Shown: in pieces, positions 30,943-57,659 of the stretch | How positions within the stretch are numbered: position 1 is the stretch's first letter | Layout of the letters: the number at the start of each line of letters is the position of its first letter | Source of the DNA: Amoebidium appalachense | Taxonomy: Eukaryota; Ichthyosporea | Direction: 5' to 3' | Length of the DNA stretch: 64,000 nt | Assembly (NCBI GenBank): GCA_963693365.1 | Contig: CAVNZM010000006.1 | Coordinates: 5,766,001 to 5,830,000, forward strand | Notes under the pieces: model-generated | The model's database searches: none | Told to the model about the DNA's origin: nothing | What the model saw: only the letters and a program-made list of their open reading frames with translations | Made by a program: the position numbers and the translations under genes

Positions 30943-30976
30943 AGGAAGGGGGGAGGGGGGGGGGGGGGGGGGGGGG
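30903..30976. repeat. Poly-G block
   Basis: A G run of about 38 followed by interrupted G tracts. Confidence 0.95.
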
Positions 30977-31724
30977 CAGTTGCATGCAGGGTGAGTGCAC
31001 AGATACTGTAACACCGTTCAAAATGGAAAACATCAATTTATCACCTTGAATTCTGACTTCCATTTCTTGTGTGTTGTGACACTGTGGGCTTGCAGGCCCA
31101 GATAATACTATTTCTACGCAACCGCAATCTAATCTTTCAAATTGACCTAAATGGGGTGTTTTATCAACCATACAAACATGCGGCCGGTGGATTTTAGGAC
31201 GCTCATGATTTACTCTCCCAACTACTTATCCGTGTGCACACAACAGCATTTTCGCCTTACATCGAATAAGTGCTAATACTAAAATCTAATCGAAACAGAG
31301 TCTAAGAGGGGTTGAAATCCGACTCGCTCGTCCTGCCCATACACGTCCGATCTGTCCAGCTACCAGAGACATCAAATTCCGCACAGACACGGATGCATAT
31401 TAAGTTTTAAAAGAATATCTAGACCATACATATGCGTTAAAGTGAGAATTATCACAGGGCTTAACTCTCACAGCCCGCACGATATCCACTAGAATCTAAC
31501 ATTAAAGGGGGGAACTTTCGTTTAGACCGATTTAAAGGTCGGCTTTCGGGTAAGACCAGCATGCTGTTTGAAGCGCATCTTGCCAATCATAAAGCCAAAA
31601 TCACTTTCGGGTCTGACCCGACCCGGGCTCCTACAAGAAACCCCCCTCTTTAAAGATCACAACAGCATGCTGCTCCTTTCAGAACACATTTTCACGGCTC
31701 ATTTGAAATCTCCATCTTATATAA

Positions 31725-32241
31725 TTATGCAGCCGCTTGCAATATCTCCTTCCAGTACCCAGCCGTGACCTCGGCCCAATCAACCGTCTCCATTATAACC
31801 ATATCATCCTTATCGAGCACGTGCCCCAATAGAGCGCTGTGTTCTAACCTCTGCCCGGACACCTTTGTCGCCACCTGAATTTTTGGTACATCTTGCACAC
31901 CCATGCTTCCCAATTGTTCTTCGGTCTTCCGCATGAGCCTTTCGATGGTGTCGATGTCCATGCACGTGAGCACGATGTGGTTTCCGTTTAGAATAACCTG
32001 CAGTGGGTTGGAAATGGAAATTAACGATTAGTTTTTCCCCGTGTTTATCAACAGGCAGATCTGATGCATGGTGCTTCTCGGTAGACAAGCCACGGCATTT
32101 GAAAAAAACGGTTGGGTTTTCCCGTGTTTATCACCATATATAATTTTACAAATGAGCACGAGGTGGTTTCCGTTTAGAATAACATGCAGTGTGTTGCAAT
32201 AGAAAAAACTGGTTAGGGTTTACCGTTGTTAACAATCGTGG

Positions 32242-32283
<42 letters not shown>

Positions 32284-32928
32284 GTGCGTGTGTGTGTGGG
32301 GGGGTAGGGTATGCACGTGTGTGTGTGTGTTTTTGGGTGGTGGTGGTGGTGGTGATTGTTTGGGGAGGAGGGGGGGGGGGGGGGGGGGGGGAGACGCAGG
32401 GGGAGGTATGTGTGTATGTGTAATGTGTGTAGGTGATTTGGCAGGCGCATGTGTGTAGTGTGGTTTCTGTTTTATACATATATCCACACATCAAAGTCTC
32501 TTATTTCTAGTATTAGCATATTGTTATCATCATCACTATCGTCATTTTCATGCACCACACGCATGCAGGCACGCGTGCACGCGCGCACACATGCACACAC
32601 ACACACGCACATGCACACACACACGCACGCATGCAAGCGCGCGCACATACATTTGGGATAGAGAGATGAAGGGAGCACGTGCCAGTAATGAACAACAGGG
32701 AGGAAACAACGGAGGGCCCAAAAAGGATAAAGGAAGCACGGGCAAGCTAGACAAACATGAAAATAAAAAACCCAGACAGAGTGAAAGTCCACACCCCTGG
32801 TACGTTTCACTATATTGCATGTCACACAACCCCTGTCCGACCCCCCCCCCCTCTCCCCCTCTCCCCCCCCCCCCCCCCCCCCCCCCCCGGGCTAGCTCAG
32901 TAAGACACAGTCGGAGAAAATATACATC

Positions 32929-32963
<35 letters not shown>

Positions 32964-33203
32964 ACACACACACAGACACACAAACAAACACCACACATAA
33001 AAATCCGCACATTCACCACCCTTTACAACCTAGGAAACAAAACCAAAAACATAGACCACATGAAATTTCGCAACTTATGGCCACAAGGCCTTCCGAATGC
33101 GAAATAGGAACTGCCCAAACGACACGGGCAACTGCTGTCTAGAGCATGGCTAAAACACGTGTACACCTGCATGAGTGCGCGCGAGCATGTTTGCGTGCGT
33201 GGA

Positions 33204-33289
<86 letters not shown>

Positions 33290-35031
33290 TGTACACACGC
33301 GCGCACGCATGTGTGTGGGTGTGTGTATGCTTGTGTGTGTGCGTGTGTGTATGTGTATGTGTGTGTGTATGTGCGCGTGCAAAATATCGGATATGTCTGC
33401 GTGTATTTCATTGTTTGACTCTGCGTGCTTTTGTGTGAATTTGGACGGTGCGTGCGTGCGTGTGTGCGTGCGTGCGCGGCTTTACATGCGTATAGCCGTC
33501 TGTGCCTGTGTCTCCGTGCGCGCGCGCGTGTGTGCGTGCACGTGTGTGTGTGTGTGTGTGCACCTGTGTGTGTGTGTGTACTGGTACTAGTGATGCAAGT
33601 ATCTCACGCATGATGATGTTTATCGGCAGGCCCATGTGTGCACATAAGCAAATGTGCGCGAGCGTTCGTATCCATGCCTTCTGTGCTCACAGCTTTCAAG
33701 TACACAGTGCACGCTAGATCATGCGTCTGTGGGCATGTGTGTGTGTTGGTGAAGGTGTGTGGGAGTGTGAGCATTGGTGAATGTGTGTGGGAGTGTGTGT
33801 GTTTAAGAAAGTGTGTAGGAGGTACAAGGACGTGTTCGGGTTATACTGTGTGCATGCGTGCATGTGTAAGCTACTGTTTCGTAAAGGGCCTGTTCGGGTT
33901 ATACTGTGTGCATGCGTGCATGTTTAAGCTACTGTTTCGTAAAGGACGTGTTCGGGTTATACTGTGTGCATGCGTGCATGTTTAAGCTACTGTTTCGTAA
34001 AGGACGTGTTCGGGTTAAAGTGTGTGCATGCGTGCATGTGTAAGCTACTGTTTCGTAAAGGACGTGTTCGGGTTAAAGTATCGGATATGTCTGCGTGTAT
34101 TTCATTGTTTGACTCTGCGTGCGTTTGTGTGAATTTTGACGGTGCATGCTTAAGCTACTCTTTCTGCCTTGTGCGTGGATGTGGTGGTGGGAGCTCATTT
34201 GTCTTTGCCTTACACAAAACACGCCCACAAACTCCGTCACAACTCAAAACAAACACACACACACACACACACACCCCCAAAACACACACAAACACAAAAT
34301 ACACCCACAGACATCCCTCCCTTCCCCTCCCCCCTCCCTCCCCCCTCCCCCTCCCCCTGCCTCAAAAGAAAAAAAAACACACATACCTGTAGCCTAATGG
34401 GCTGTCCAACAAGCTGTGCACCAGACTGACTCGCTCTAGAAGGGGACAGCCTCCTTGCACCCACGGGAGACCCAGGCAAGCTGGCCGGTTTTTTCGCCCT
34501 CCTGAAAGAATGACTAGAAATTATATTAATAGGCGTCCCCCCCGGGCTGTTTTGTCCGGAACTTTGAGCCCCCCCGTCGTCCAATGCGATTTCTCCTCCG
34601 CTCGATTCTCGGTCGCTTCCCGAGTTGTACCGTTCACGGAGATTTTCACGGAATTTGGCCCAACTTCGGGAGAGGGATTTTGAGCGGCTCATTATACTGC
34701 GGTGGTGGTGGTGGTGGTGTGTGGGGTGGTGGCAGGGGTGGACATGTGAGGGGAAAACGGGGGAAAAGGGGTGGGGGTGGGAGTTGGTGGGATGGGGAGG
34801 GGGGGGGGGGGGGGGGGGGGGGGGGAGAGAGAGGAGTGGGTGGGTGAGTGGGTGGGAAAGAGGGGGCGGAGAGAGGGGGCCGGAGGGGGGGGGGGGGGGG
34901 GGGGGGAGTTTGGGGTTTGGGGAAGGGAGGTCAGAATGTGTTACAGTGTATGAAGTAGACAGTCGTGACAGACTACAGAATGCAGGATTTGCAACGCATA
35001 CACAAAGGGTGTGCATGGAAAGGGCAGCGGG

Positions 35032-35084
<53 letters not shown>

Positions 35085-35229
35085 GGAGCGGGTGTGATAT
35101 GCATTAGAGGGCGGGAACCATGATTGCAAAGGCATTGAAAATCTTGAAATTTAACAAAGGTAAAAAGGTATTAAAAAAATAAAAAAAAGGAATCCAAAAG
35201 TACATGCACAAGATACTTGAACATGGGGG

Positions 35230-35269
<40 letters not shown>

Positions 35270-36098
35270 ATATGTGCTTTTTTGGGGGGGGGAGTGGATG
35301 ATTGTTTCGTGTGGTCGATAAGGTTTGATGTTGGTGTAATGGTGGGTGGGGGGTTGGGTAGGTTGATAGGTGGGTAAGGGCATGAGTGGTGGGTGGGTGG
35401 GTGGGTGGGTGGGTGGGGGGGGGGGGGGGGGGGGGGGAGGGGGGCTTATGGGGGGGGGGGGATGTCGGTAGCGGTGGTTCTGGTTGCTAAACAAGTATAT
35501 AGTGTGTGTCAGTGTCCGTGTGCGTGTGCGTGTGCGTGTGCGTGTGCGTGTGTGTGTGTGTGTGCATGTGTGTGTACGCGTACGTGTGCGCATAGGTTGA
35601 AGGGAAACAACATGACACCACACATCCAAAGTGCACAAATCAGCCCAGTTTTCAAGCACAACGAAAATAAAAGAGGGACGGAAAGCCAGAAAAGACCCAC
35701 CTTGACTCGCGCCCAAGCGGGGAAGCCGGGCTTGTTGGCGAATCTGGAGGTGTGACTCCGTCGGTTGATTCGGGTCCCTCCTCATCTTTTGTGAAAACAT
35801 CGTCCAGGGCTGGCGGCTTTCCCTTCCATGACCCCCAACCCCCCGAATGACGAGAGCGTGTAGGTGAGGTGGGAGAATGTAGTTGCTCCTCTTCGCTCCC
35901 TGAATTTGGGCTCGATGGGGCGTCGTGTTGACTTTTTGACTCGCTCCTTCCCAACCGAAACTTGAGGGATTTTGCTCTCATTGCCGTACTTAGAATGCTT
36001 TTGCTTTTTCTGACGCTGTTTGGACTTCCTAATGGGCTCCCACCGGTTGGAGACGACCCCAAGGGGCTTTCTTCCGATCCGTTATGTTGTTGATCCAT
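31725..36098 (-). CDS. Ser/Pro-rich protein of unknown function
   Basis: Three minus-strand exons, 36098-35701, 34696-34387 and 31997-31725, join with phases 2 and 0 to a 326-residue protein starting at the first ATG. Residues 1-230 are Ser/Pro/Gly-rich with many SP sites ([32 protein letters not shown]) and basic patches ([20 protein letters not shown]). They are probably disordered and a possible target of proline-directed kinases. The last exon is an ordered-looking ~90-residue module ([20 protein letters not shown], ending [19 protein letters not shown]). I recognise no family. The 2.4-kb second intron could hide extra exons, though none is needed for phase. It contains GT arrays and a 58-bp minisatellite. 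Confidence 0.7.
31960..32235. repeat. Partial tandem duplication of an exon/intron boundary
   Basis: The acceptor and first ~35 nt of the last exon (31960-32050) recur at about 32150-32235, with shared GTGGTTTCCGTTTAGAATAAC and GTGTTTATCA segments. In the second copy the CTGCAG acceptor is altered (CATGCA), so it should not splice. Confidence 0.75.
32244..32395. repeat. (GT)n, (GGT)n and poly-G
   Basis: A GT array at 32244-32278, TGG repeats at 32338-32352 and a G run at 32370-32391. Confidence 0.9.
33209..33287. repeat. (GT)n microsatellite
   Basis: A perfect GT array inside intron 2 of the Ser/Pro-rich gene. Confidence 0.95.
33383..34145. repeat. 58-bp minisatellite framed by a 70-bp direct repeat
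   Basis: Units of 58 bp (GGACGTGTTCGGGTTATACT ... GTTTCGTAAA) start at 33828, 33886, 33944 and 34002, with a partial fifth at 34060. A segment of about 70 bp with TATCGGATATGTCTGCGTGT occurs on both sides, at about 33384-33453 and 34078-34148. Confidence 0.95.
34925..35015 (-). repeat. Dispersed intronic repeat, copy 6 (minus)
   Basis: Read on the minus strand: TTTGTGTATGCGTTGCAAAT, CCTGCATTCTGTAGTCTGTC, CTACTTCATACACTGTAACA. Poly-G on the plus strand flanks both sides, i.e. poly-C in the repeat's own orientation. Confidence 0.65.
35033..35083. repeat. Poly-G tract (51)
   Basis: Uninterrupted G run. Confidence 0.97.
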
Positions 36099-36147
36099 GG
36101 TAGATGAGGCGTGTGTTCGGGTGTGGTGTGCACTCTTTCATGTGTGC

Positions 36148-36250
<103 letters not shown>

Positions 36251-36439
36251 GTGCCTGTGTCTGTGTGTTTGTGCGTGCGTGCATGCGCGTATGTGTGTGT
36301 TTGTGTCTCTGTGCGTGTTTGTGTTTCACGGTATGTGTGTGTGTGTATGTTTGTGTGTATGTCACCATTTACCTACACACTTGCGTGTACGTGTATGCCA
36401 ATTGTGTTGTACATGTACGAATAGCCTGTGATAACTGCA

Positions 36440-37125
36440 GAAGAATAGCGGTGTAAATAGAAACCTTCTACCCCTGGGTGGAAAGAACCTAAACCTTGCG
36501 CTAAAAATGACCAGGGGAAGGCACCAACGTGGAATATAGGTGCCAATTTAATCTCAAAAGCCGTGCATATGTTTTAAAGACTCAACATAGATGGCTGATA
36601 GGTAAAAAGATCCAGATCCCAGATCTTCTACTGCTGCACGTATGCCAACAAAGAACAGTGTTCCTTTATGACAGCTAGATGAAGCAGGCTTATTTTTTTT
36701 AAAAAAATAGACTGAGAGAAATCAAAGGCTTATTAATGTAGCGCTCGTTTAAAGAGCTGCAGCTGGCTTTTGCAAACGTTGCCTACGGGCAACATGCAAC
36801 ATCCGTTAGATCTTTTTAGCAGGGATGTAGCGATTTGCGACAGTCATGCCTTCTAATAAAGAAAAATATAGAGCCTGTACTAAGCTGCTTGTTCTCCTTT
36901 CGACTATAGCTGTTATATAAAGTAATGATCACACCTCATTTCATGCGTTCACCCCAGTCACCAAAACATCACCCACGTTTTAGTAAAACGGTTTTGGGCG
37001 TGACTCCTGTTGAAAGTTGGAGCAGCCTGATGCACCACAAGCACCGTTTGATTGGCGGATAGGGCTGATTACACCCGATATGGGATAACACTTACTAAAT
37101 ATGGCAGGTAATTTAAATTTGGCTC
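36440..37125. other. Spacer, no gene seen
   Basis: A unique, AT-richer sequence with an 8T/7A palindromic stretch near 36690. No coding evidence. Confidence 0.6.
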
Positions 37126-37129
37126 CCAG

Positions 37130-38300
37130 CTCCCAACGAACGCTTTCTTCCCCACCGAGGAAAACGGTAGAGAGCGGCTGAGGGCCGAGTTTGAGTTTTA
37201 TTGCCTGCCTTGGCCGGAAGAGCCCGCTCCGTCCGTGATAGATCTTTTGCAGGGACAGTCTGTGGAGCTCGAGTATGTGGCGGTGGATGTGGGCACACAA
37301 GACGACCTGTCACTGCAGATGCGCGTTGCGGGCAACATGCTTCTTACAAATATGAAAGACCTGGATAGCGGCGACTCGGCAGTGTCCGTATGGGACACGT
37401 ACACTGGAGAAAGAATGTGTCACTCGTTGAGAGGCCCAGGGAGAGAGACACTTCATGCGATTTCCATGTCTTCGGACGGAAGTTTGTGGTGGGTGCACAC
37501 CGGACAACAGACGCAGAAGCCAACATCACTGTTTTCAGAACGCAAGACGGCACTCGCATGACAAGCATCATCTGCGATGTGCTTCCGCTATTCACTGTCC
37601 TTTTCAGCAATAATGACGTTGTTTTGTCTGTTTCAGGCAATCTTAATTACGCTCACCTGTCGGCTTACAGCTTTTCGACTGGCCAACGTCTATGGACCAA
37701 AACCCTCAACGCAGCCTTCCGGCAAATCTACCACTGCGCCAACGAGAAGAATGTTTTTGTCGTGCATGTGCTCGAGGGAAATGACTGGACAAACGTTCTT
37801 TATGTCTATGATACGTCCGGCGCCCAGCTGTATGAAGCCGGCAGTATACCCAATTATTATGGCGTCAGTTCCGCATACCTTGTCGGCAGTGAGTTACGTG
37901 TGGTATCGACCAAGGCTAACGAAAGTGGACAAGGTGCAAGGGACTTTTTCTCGACAGATGGAACGGGGGAGGGACGCGGTTGCTGAACGGTTACCACCTG
38001 TCCCGATTCCGTCCGTAAACATCCTGGAATGCAATCCAACCTTTAACGGACCCGACCTGGTGTGCAGGAGGACTGCAACAACCCTTGAAATAATCCAGCT
38101 GGCTTTCCCCGACCTCAACCCTGCAGTTGTATCCAAACAGGTTTCCGTTAGGCTGGCCAAGCCAGAATACTGGGGTGGGATACGCAGCCTCGTTTGTGTT
38201 GGGGCCGTGGTTGCAGTTCAGGGACCTGACAGACAGGTGAAGGTATGGACGCCAAAGAAGGAGGAGCCCGAGAGAAAGCATAGTAAAACGGCAGGTTAAG
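37130..38300 (+). pseudogene. Broken paralogue of the BTB-propeller gene
   Basis: Closely similar to the intact gene at 39448-41306 from FPTEENGRERLRA onward, but the 5' end, including the BTB domain, is missing. At least three single-base losses break the frame: near 37480 (GGAAAGT reduced to GGAAGT), near 37948 and near 38005. The segments read FFPTEENGRERLRAEFEFYC, then VFVVHVLEGNDWTNVLYVYD, then NPAVVSKQVSVRLAKPEYWG. The 3' flank is duplicated too. Homology begins abruptly at about 37135, marking the duplication breakpoint. It is a processed-free, tandem-duplication pseudogene. Confidence 0.92.
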
Positions 38301-38674
38301 TTACGGGCTCCCAGTGATTGTGGACATCATGAACCTGTTTTGGTAGCAGTTGGGTGATGCACTTAAAGGACCATGGTTTGCATGGTGGGTGGGTGCCATG
38401 AGACAAGGGTATTACGAATCAAGTGTTCTGCTTGTACATAAAACGACCGTAGATGTATACATACACACACCTTGTGGGGTGCTATCCTAATATTAGTGCT
38501 CTTTGTGTCTGCTGGTTGTATGCGATATTGTTCTTTTTGTTTGTACATACAGGGATATGTGTATCATGGGCAACATCTTAGCTGAGCACCATAATAAGAT
38601 TAACCCCAAGGCCGAAAAACAAGGGCATTGCGGCGATTTGAATTTGAATGAGGTGAACAGCAAGCCCGTGTATC

Positions 38675-38675
38675 A

Positions 38676-38706
<31 letters not shown>

Positions 38707-38773
38707 AGAACACAATACACACACAAACACACAGATGCACACACACACAAACGCACAAACAAACGCACACACT

Positions 38774-38870
<97 letters not shown>

Positions 38871-38873
38871 ACT

Positions 38874-38907
<34 letters not shown>

Positions 38908-38910
38908 ACA
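38675..38910. repeat. Poly-C, (CA)n and (CT)n block
   Basis: A C run at 38677-38704, CA at 38783-38830, CT at 38830-38887, then CA again. It lies at the same relative position as the CA block at 41665-41810 in the second duplicate. Confidence 0.9.
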
Positions 38911-39447
38911 CACAACCTCCCCCCCCCAATCTCCTCTCAGTCCCTCCTACAGTGGCCTATCCTAAAACACACAGAGAACTAAACCACATAAGGTGAAACT
39001 GGCATACCATCGTATTACTGATGATTCAGCAACTTCTATACACCGAGTGGACAATCAACGGAACGTAATTAAAAAAAAACACGTGCACGCCGTAGGTGTA
39101 CAGTGTCCGGACCAACCCAAGTTTCATTCTTCCGACTATACTATCGCCAAAATAGTGCCTTGGTATGGGCACGCATTTTTATGATCAAAGTTGTCTGTGC
39201 ATTCTTGAACTCGTTTTTGTTTTTTTAAAAAAAGGATTCGAGTAGAAAGTGCCACGTCTCGTGTTCTGGTCTATCCCTTTTTGATGCACTTTGACCCAAT
39301 CATAGAGCGTATTCGTGTCGTACTTACGTAAGCGTACACAGACGACTGACTCGGCCAAGTCCGACGGCGGGAGTCGCGAGGCTCAGCAGTGCACACACAG
39401 TAGAGTAGCCCAGGTGAAATGCTCCGAATGAGCAAAAGCCCAAGAAA

Positions 39448-39689
39448 ATGGATGATGCAAAGCTGTTAGCTGACTGCGACGCGCTGCAGCATACAGGTGG
39501 GGACGTACTGGCACGCCTGGCTGAGCTTGCAAGAGCGGTTTGTGCACGTGCAAGGGTACTGAAGGAGGATGAGCAGAAGCTGAAAGAGGAGTGGGCAAGG
39601 CTACAGGCAGAAAGGTGCGTGCGCCTCGTGCGTTTGAGTGTGTGTGTGTGTGTAGGGTGGAGGGGGGGGGGGGGGGGTTTGGGGTAAAG

Positions 39690-39720
<31 letters not shown>

Positions 39721-41306
39721 ATCGAATGAATGGAATAGAGAGAGCATGGGAGAAAGAGAGTAGAAGCAGAGACGGTTTGATGGTGAGCGTGAGGGAGGGA
39801 GGGAGGGAGGGAGGGAAGGAGGGAGAGGAGAGTGAGAGGAGGAGGGAAGTTAAACCAAAGTTTAAACTTTCTTACACTGTGGTGTTCCTTTTTTCCAGAG
39901 AGAAGTTTGCATCCGAGTGTGCATCCGTTCAGCAGCTTAACGCCCAGGCCAGCGATCGTATTGTCCTGGACGTGGGCGGAAAAGTTTACGCCACCACCCG
40001 GGCCACCCTGTGCGCCTTCCCCACATCCATGCTGGCCGCCTGGTTCAGCGGACGCCACGCCATCCAGACACGCGACGACGGGAGTGTGTTTATCGATCGT
40101 TCGCCGGTGCTGTTTGAGTATGTACTTGACTATTTGAGAACACAAGGCGAGTGCCCACTCTTCCCCACGGAGGAAAACGGCAGAGAGCGACTGAGGGCCG
40201 ATTTTGAGTTCTTTTGCCTGCCCTGGCCGGATGAGCCCGCACCATCCGTGCTGGATCTTCTTCAGGGGGAGCTCGAGTGTGTGACGGTGGATGTGAACAC
40301 AAAAGCCGAGCTGTCACTGGAGATGTACGTTGCGGCCAACGTGCTTGTTACACATGCGAAAGATCTGCATAGCGGCGACGTGGAAGTGTCCGTATGGGAC
40401 ACGTACACCGGAGAAAGGATGCGTGGTTCGTTGAACAGCTCAGCGGAAGAGACACTGCAAGCCATATCTGTGTCTTGGGACGGAAAGTTTGTGGTTGGTG
40501 CACGCCAGATAACGGACACAGAAGCCAATATCACTGTTCTCAGAACGCAAGACGGCGCTCGTATGACTAGCATCACCTGCGATGTGTTACCGGTATCCAC
40601 TGCCCTTTTCGGCAATAGTGACGTTGTCTTGTCTGCTTCAGGCAATAATGACACTCAACTTTCGGCCTATAGCGTTTCAACTGGTCGATGTCTATGGACC
40701 AAAAACCTGGACGCAGCCTTCTGGCGTATCTACCACTGCGTCAACAACAAGGATGTTTTTGTCGTGCATGTGCTCGAGGGAGATGACATGACAAACGTTC
40801 TTTATGTCTATGATGTGTCCGGCGCCCTGCTGTATGAAGCCGGCGCTATACCCCATGAGTATGTCTCCATTTCTATACACCTTGTGGGCCAAGAGTTACG
40901 TGTGCTAGCGACCAAAGCTAACGAAGGTGGACAAGATATAACGGACTTATATCTCGACAGATGGAACAGCGAAGGGACACGGTTGCTGAACGGTTGCCAC
41001 CTGCTCCGGATTCCGCCCGTAAACTTCGAGAAATGCCGTTCAATCTTTAACGGACCCGACACCGTGTGCAGGTGGGCTGCAACAACCCTTGAAATAATCC
41101 AGCTGGCTTTCCCCGACCTCAACTCTGCAATCGTATCCAAGCAGGTATCTGTTAGGCTTGCCGAGCCTGAATACTGGGGTGGGGTATACAGTCTCGTTTG
41201 TCTTGGGTCCGTGGTTGCAGTGCGTGGGCCTGATAGAAGGGTGAAGGTGTGGACGCCAAGGAAGGAGGAGCCCGAGCGAAAGCGTAGAAAAACGGGCTGC
41301 CAGTGA
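39448..41306 (+). CDS. BTB (T1-type) plus beta-propeller protein, KCTD3/SHKBP1-like
   Basis: Two exons, 39448-39614 and 39899-41306 (donor GTGCGT, acceptor TTTCCAG, phase 2), give a 524-residue protein. Residues ~20-60 form a charged helix (LKEDEQKLKEEWARLQAE). Residues ~75-180 are a KCTD-type BTB/T1 domain (DRIVLDVGGKVYATTRATL, then FIDRSPVLFEYVLDYLRT). The remaining ~330 residues are repeat-like beta strands (VSVWDTYTGERM, LSAYSVSTGRCLWTKNLDAA, VLYVYDVSGALLYEAGAIP, VWTPRKEEPERKRRKTG), as in WD-type propellers. In animals KCTD3 and SHKBP1 share this BTB-plus-propeller layout and act as adaptors. A basic C-terminus could serve nuclear import. The single intron holds G tracts and GGGA repeats. 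Its upstream region resembles that of DRG2. Confidence 0.9.
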
Positions 41307-41747
41307 TATTGGACATCATGAATCTGTTTTGGCAGCAGTTGAGGGGTGCACTTAAAGGACCGTAGTTACATGACCTTGGGGAGTAAGAATCAACTTGTGC
41401 TTGTATATAACATGTTCGTAGATGTATACACACACCTTGTGGGGTGCTCAAACTAATATTAGTACTCTTTGTGTCCGTTGGTTGTATGCATTACAGTTCT
41501 CTTGGTTTGTACATACAGGGCCATGTGCGCCTTCTTTTTTTTTTTGGGGGGGGTCCTTGAGCACCGAAATAGTTCAACCCCAAGGCCGGAAAGCAAGGGC
41601 AATAAGACAAATTGAAATTGGTGGTGTGAACAGCAAGGCTCAAGAGTGCGAACCCTCTCCCCAAACACACACACACGCACACAAATACACACAAACACAC
41701 ACGCGCGCGCACATGCTCACACACATGCACGCGAACACACTCACCAT

Positions 41748-41781
<34 letters not shown>

Positions 41782-42149
41782 AACACACACATGCGCACAC
41801 ACAACCCCCCCCCCCTCTCCTCCCCCCTTTCAACCCCTCTTAAAGTGACCTGTCGTAGGATGAACAGAGAACTTTACCATCGTATTGCCATGCAGCACGT
41901 GCACCTCCTTTTCAACGGTCGACACGCGTCGACGGAAAGTAAAAAGAAAAAACGTACACCTAGAGGTATCCAAACCACTCCGCATTGTTTTTCCCCCTTC
42001 CGAATATAAGCCGCCAATATCGCGCTCCGGTATGGGCATGCATCTTTATGAACAAGTTGCATGTCTGTGTATGTAGTCTTCACTTGAACTCCATAAGTTT
42101 GGTTCATGTTCTGGTTCCAAACAGCGGCCATAAAAGTCGGCATAGATGA

Positions 42150-42260
42150 TGCAATATAGTCCAATCATATAGCGTAAAGTTGACATACTTACGCAAGTGT
42201 ACACAGACCGACTGCTGGTGTTGGTCACTTTGCAAGCCAAGTTGGTGCGGCTACTCTCCA
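42150..42260 (+). promoter_or_regulatory. Duplicated upstream region of DRG2, shared with the BTB gene
   Basis: CCAATCATATAGCGTA and ACTTACGCAAGTGTACACAG about 190 nt before the DRG2 ATG match CCAATCATAGAGCGTA and ACTTACGTAAGCGTACACAG about 150 nt before the BTB gene ATG. CCAATCA is a CCAAT-box-like element. The promoter role is inferred from position only. Confidence 0.5.
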
Positions 42261-42371
42261 GACCCTGTACATGTGTTTTTTTCTAAGGCAAGCCATTTCA
42301 CGCTGCCAGGTATTAGAAGAAACTTCACTTAGACAGGACAGCACACTGCGAGGCAGTGAGTAACCGGCAAC

Positions 42372-54604
<12,233 letters not shown>

Positions 54605-54659
54605 TCTGAAATTTCCGGAAAAAACTCTTGATATATATATATGTGTGTGTGTGTGTGTG

Positions 54660-54690
<31 letters not shown>

Positions 54691-54823
54691 TTAAGTCTGC
54701 TTGCCCGTGTGACACACATCGTGCTTTGTCGTGTTTGTGGTCCAGTATAGTGGAGGAAGGCTGGAAGGAGGCAGGGATGGAGGGAACGTGTGTGTGTGTG
54801 TGTGAACATGTGGGTGTCTGGGT

Positions 54824-54858
<35 letters not shown>

Positions 54859-55361
54859 CGAGTAATGGTGTAGCTTGGTTGCGCTTACGAGAGCGCACTC
54901 ACACGACGTTTTAATTCATTATTTCTTATAAGTTTGTTTGGTTGTTTGCTAGCATGTTTGTTTTTCTCTCCTCGTTTCGTATTACTTCCATTCAGTATGT
55001 CCAGTGTGTCCTTCAATACTCAAGTCGCCTAAGCTCGGTTTGTGTTCGTACCCAGTAGTGCATGCATACCTTTTGTTGAGATTATCGGAGCGATGAATCA
55101 CTAATTAGGTTAAGCTTTTCTTCCGGCATGGTGTTTTATGCAAAAGTCTATGTACATGTGGCACAATGTTATGACTGCATGAGTCATTGTATGACTGGAG
55201 TTTCCTACCCGGATGTGTAACAAAAGTTACTCCACTAAATACCAAAACAAAATCTAAACCAAGGTCTTCCTCTAGAAACATGATCTCATCCTTAATCGCG
55301 CCGTGATCGTAGTCGCAAATCAAAATCTAAACCAAGATTTTCCTCTAGAAACATAACCCCT
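54605..55361. other. Spacer between convergent DRG2 and SMIM8-like genes
   Basis: An (AT)/(GT) stretch at 54630-54691 and a G tract at 54823-54857. A tandem duplicate containing CAAAATCTAAACCAAG.TTTTCCTC.AGAAACAT, split across about 55247-55281 and 55318-55353, abuts the SMIM8-like stop codon. No exon seen. Confidence 0.6.
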
Positions 55362-57658
<2,297 letters not shown>

Positions 57659-57659
57659 A

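Larger units (their letters stand above)
28483..31724. other. Region between TTC1 and the minus-strand Ser/Pro-rich gene
   Basis: 3.2 kb with C, G, A/T and GT tracts, one copy of the intronic repeat family and one copy of repeat B. No exon with recognisable coding content was found on either strand. Confidence 0.6.
37130..42260. repeat. Tandem segmental duplication, period about 3.0 kb
   Basis: Unit 1 (about 37135-39340) and unit 2 (about 40150-42220) share, in order, the BTB-gene 3' part, its 3' flank (GACATCATGAA, CACACCTTGTGGGGTGCT, TTGTACATACAGGG), a CA block, ACCATCGTATT, GGTATGGGCA.GCAT.TTTATGA and a segment with CTTACG.AAG.GTACACAGAC. Unit 1 ends upstream of the intact BTB gene and unit 2 ends upstream of DRG2. 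Confidence 0.88.

Noticed and set aside
33828-34080. Regular repeats that could suggest a CRISPR array
   Set aside because: Units are contiguous 58-bp tandem copies without unique spacers, in a eukaryotic intron.
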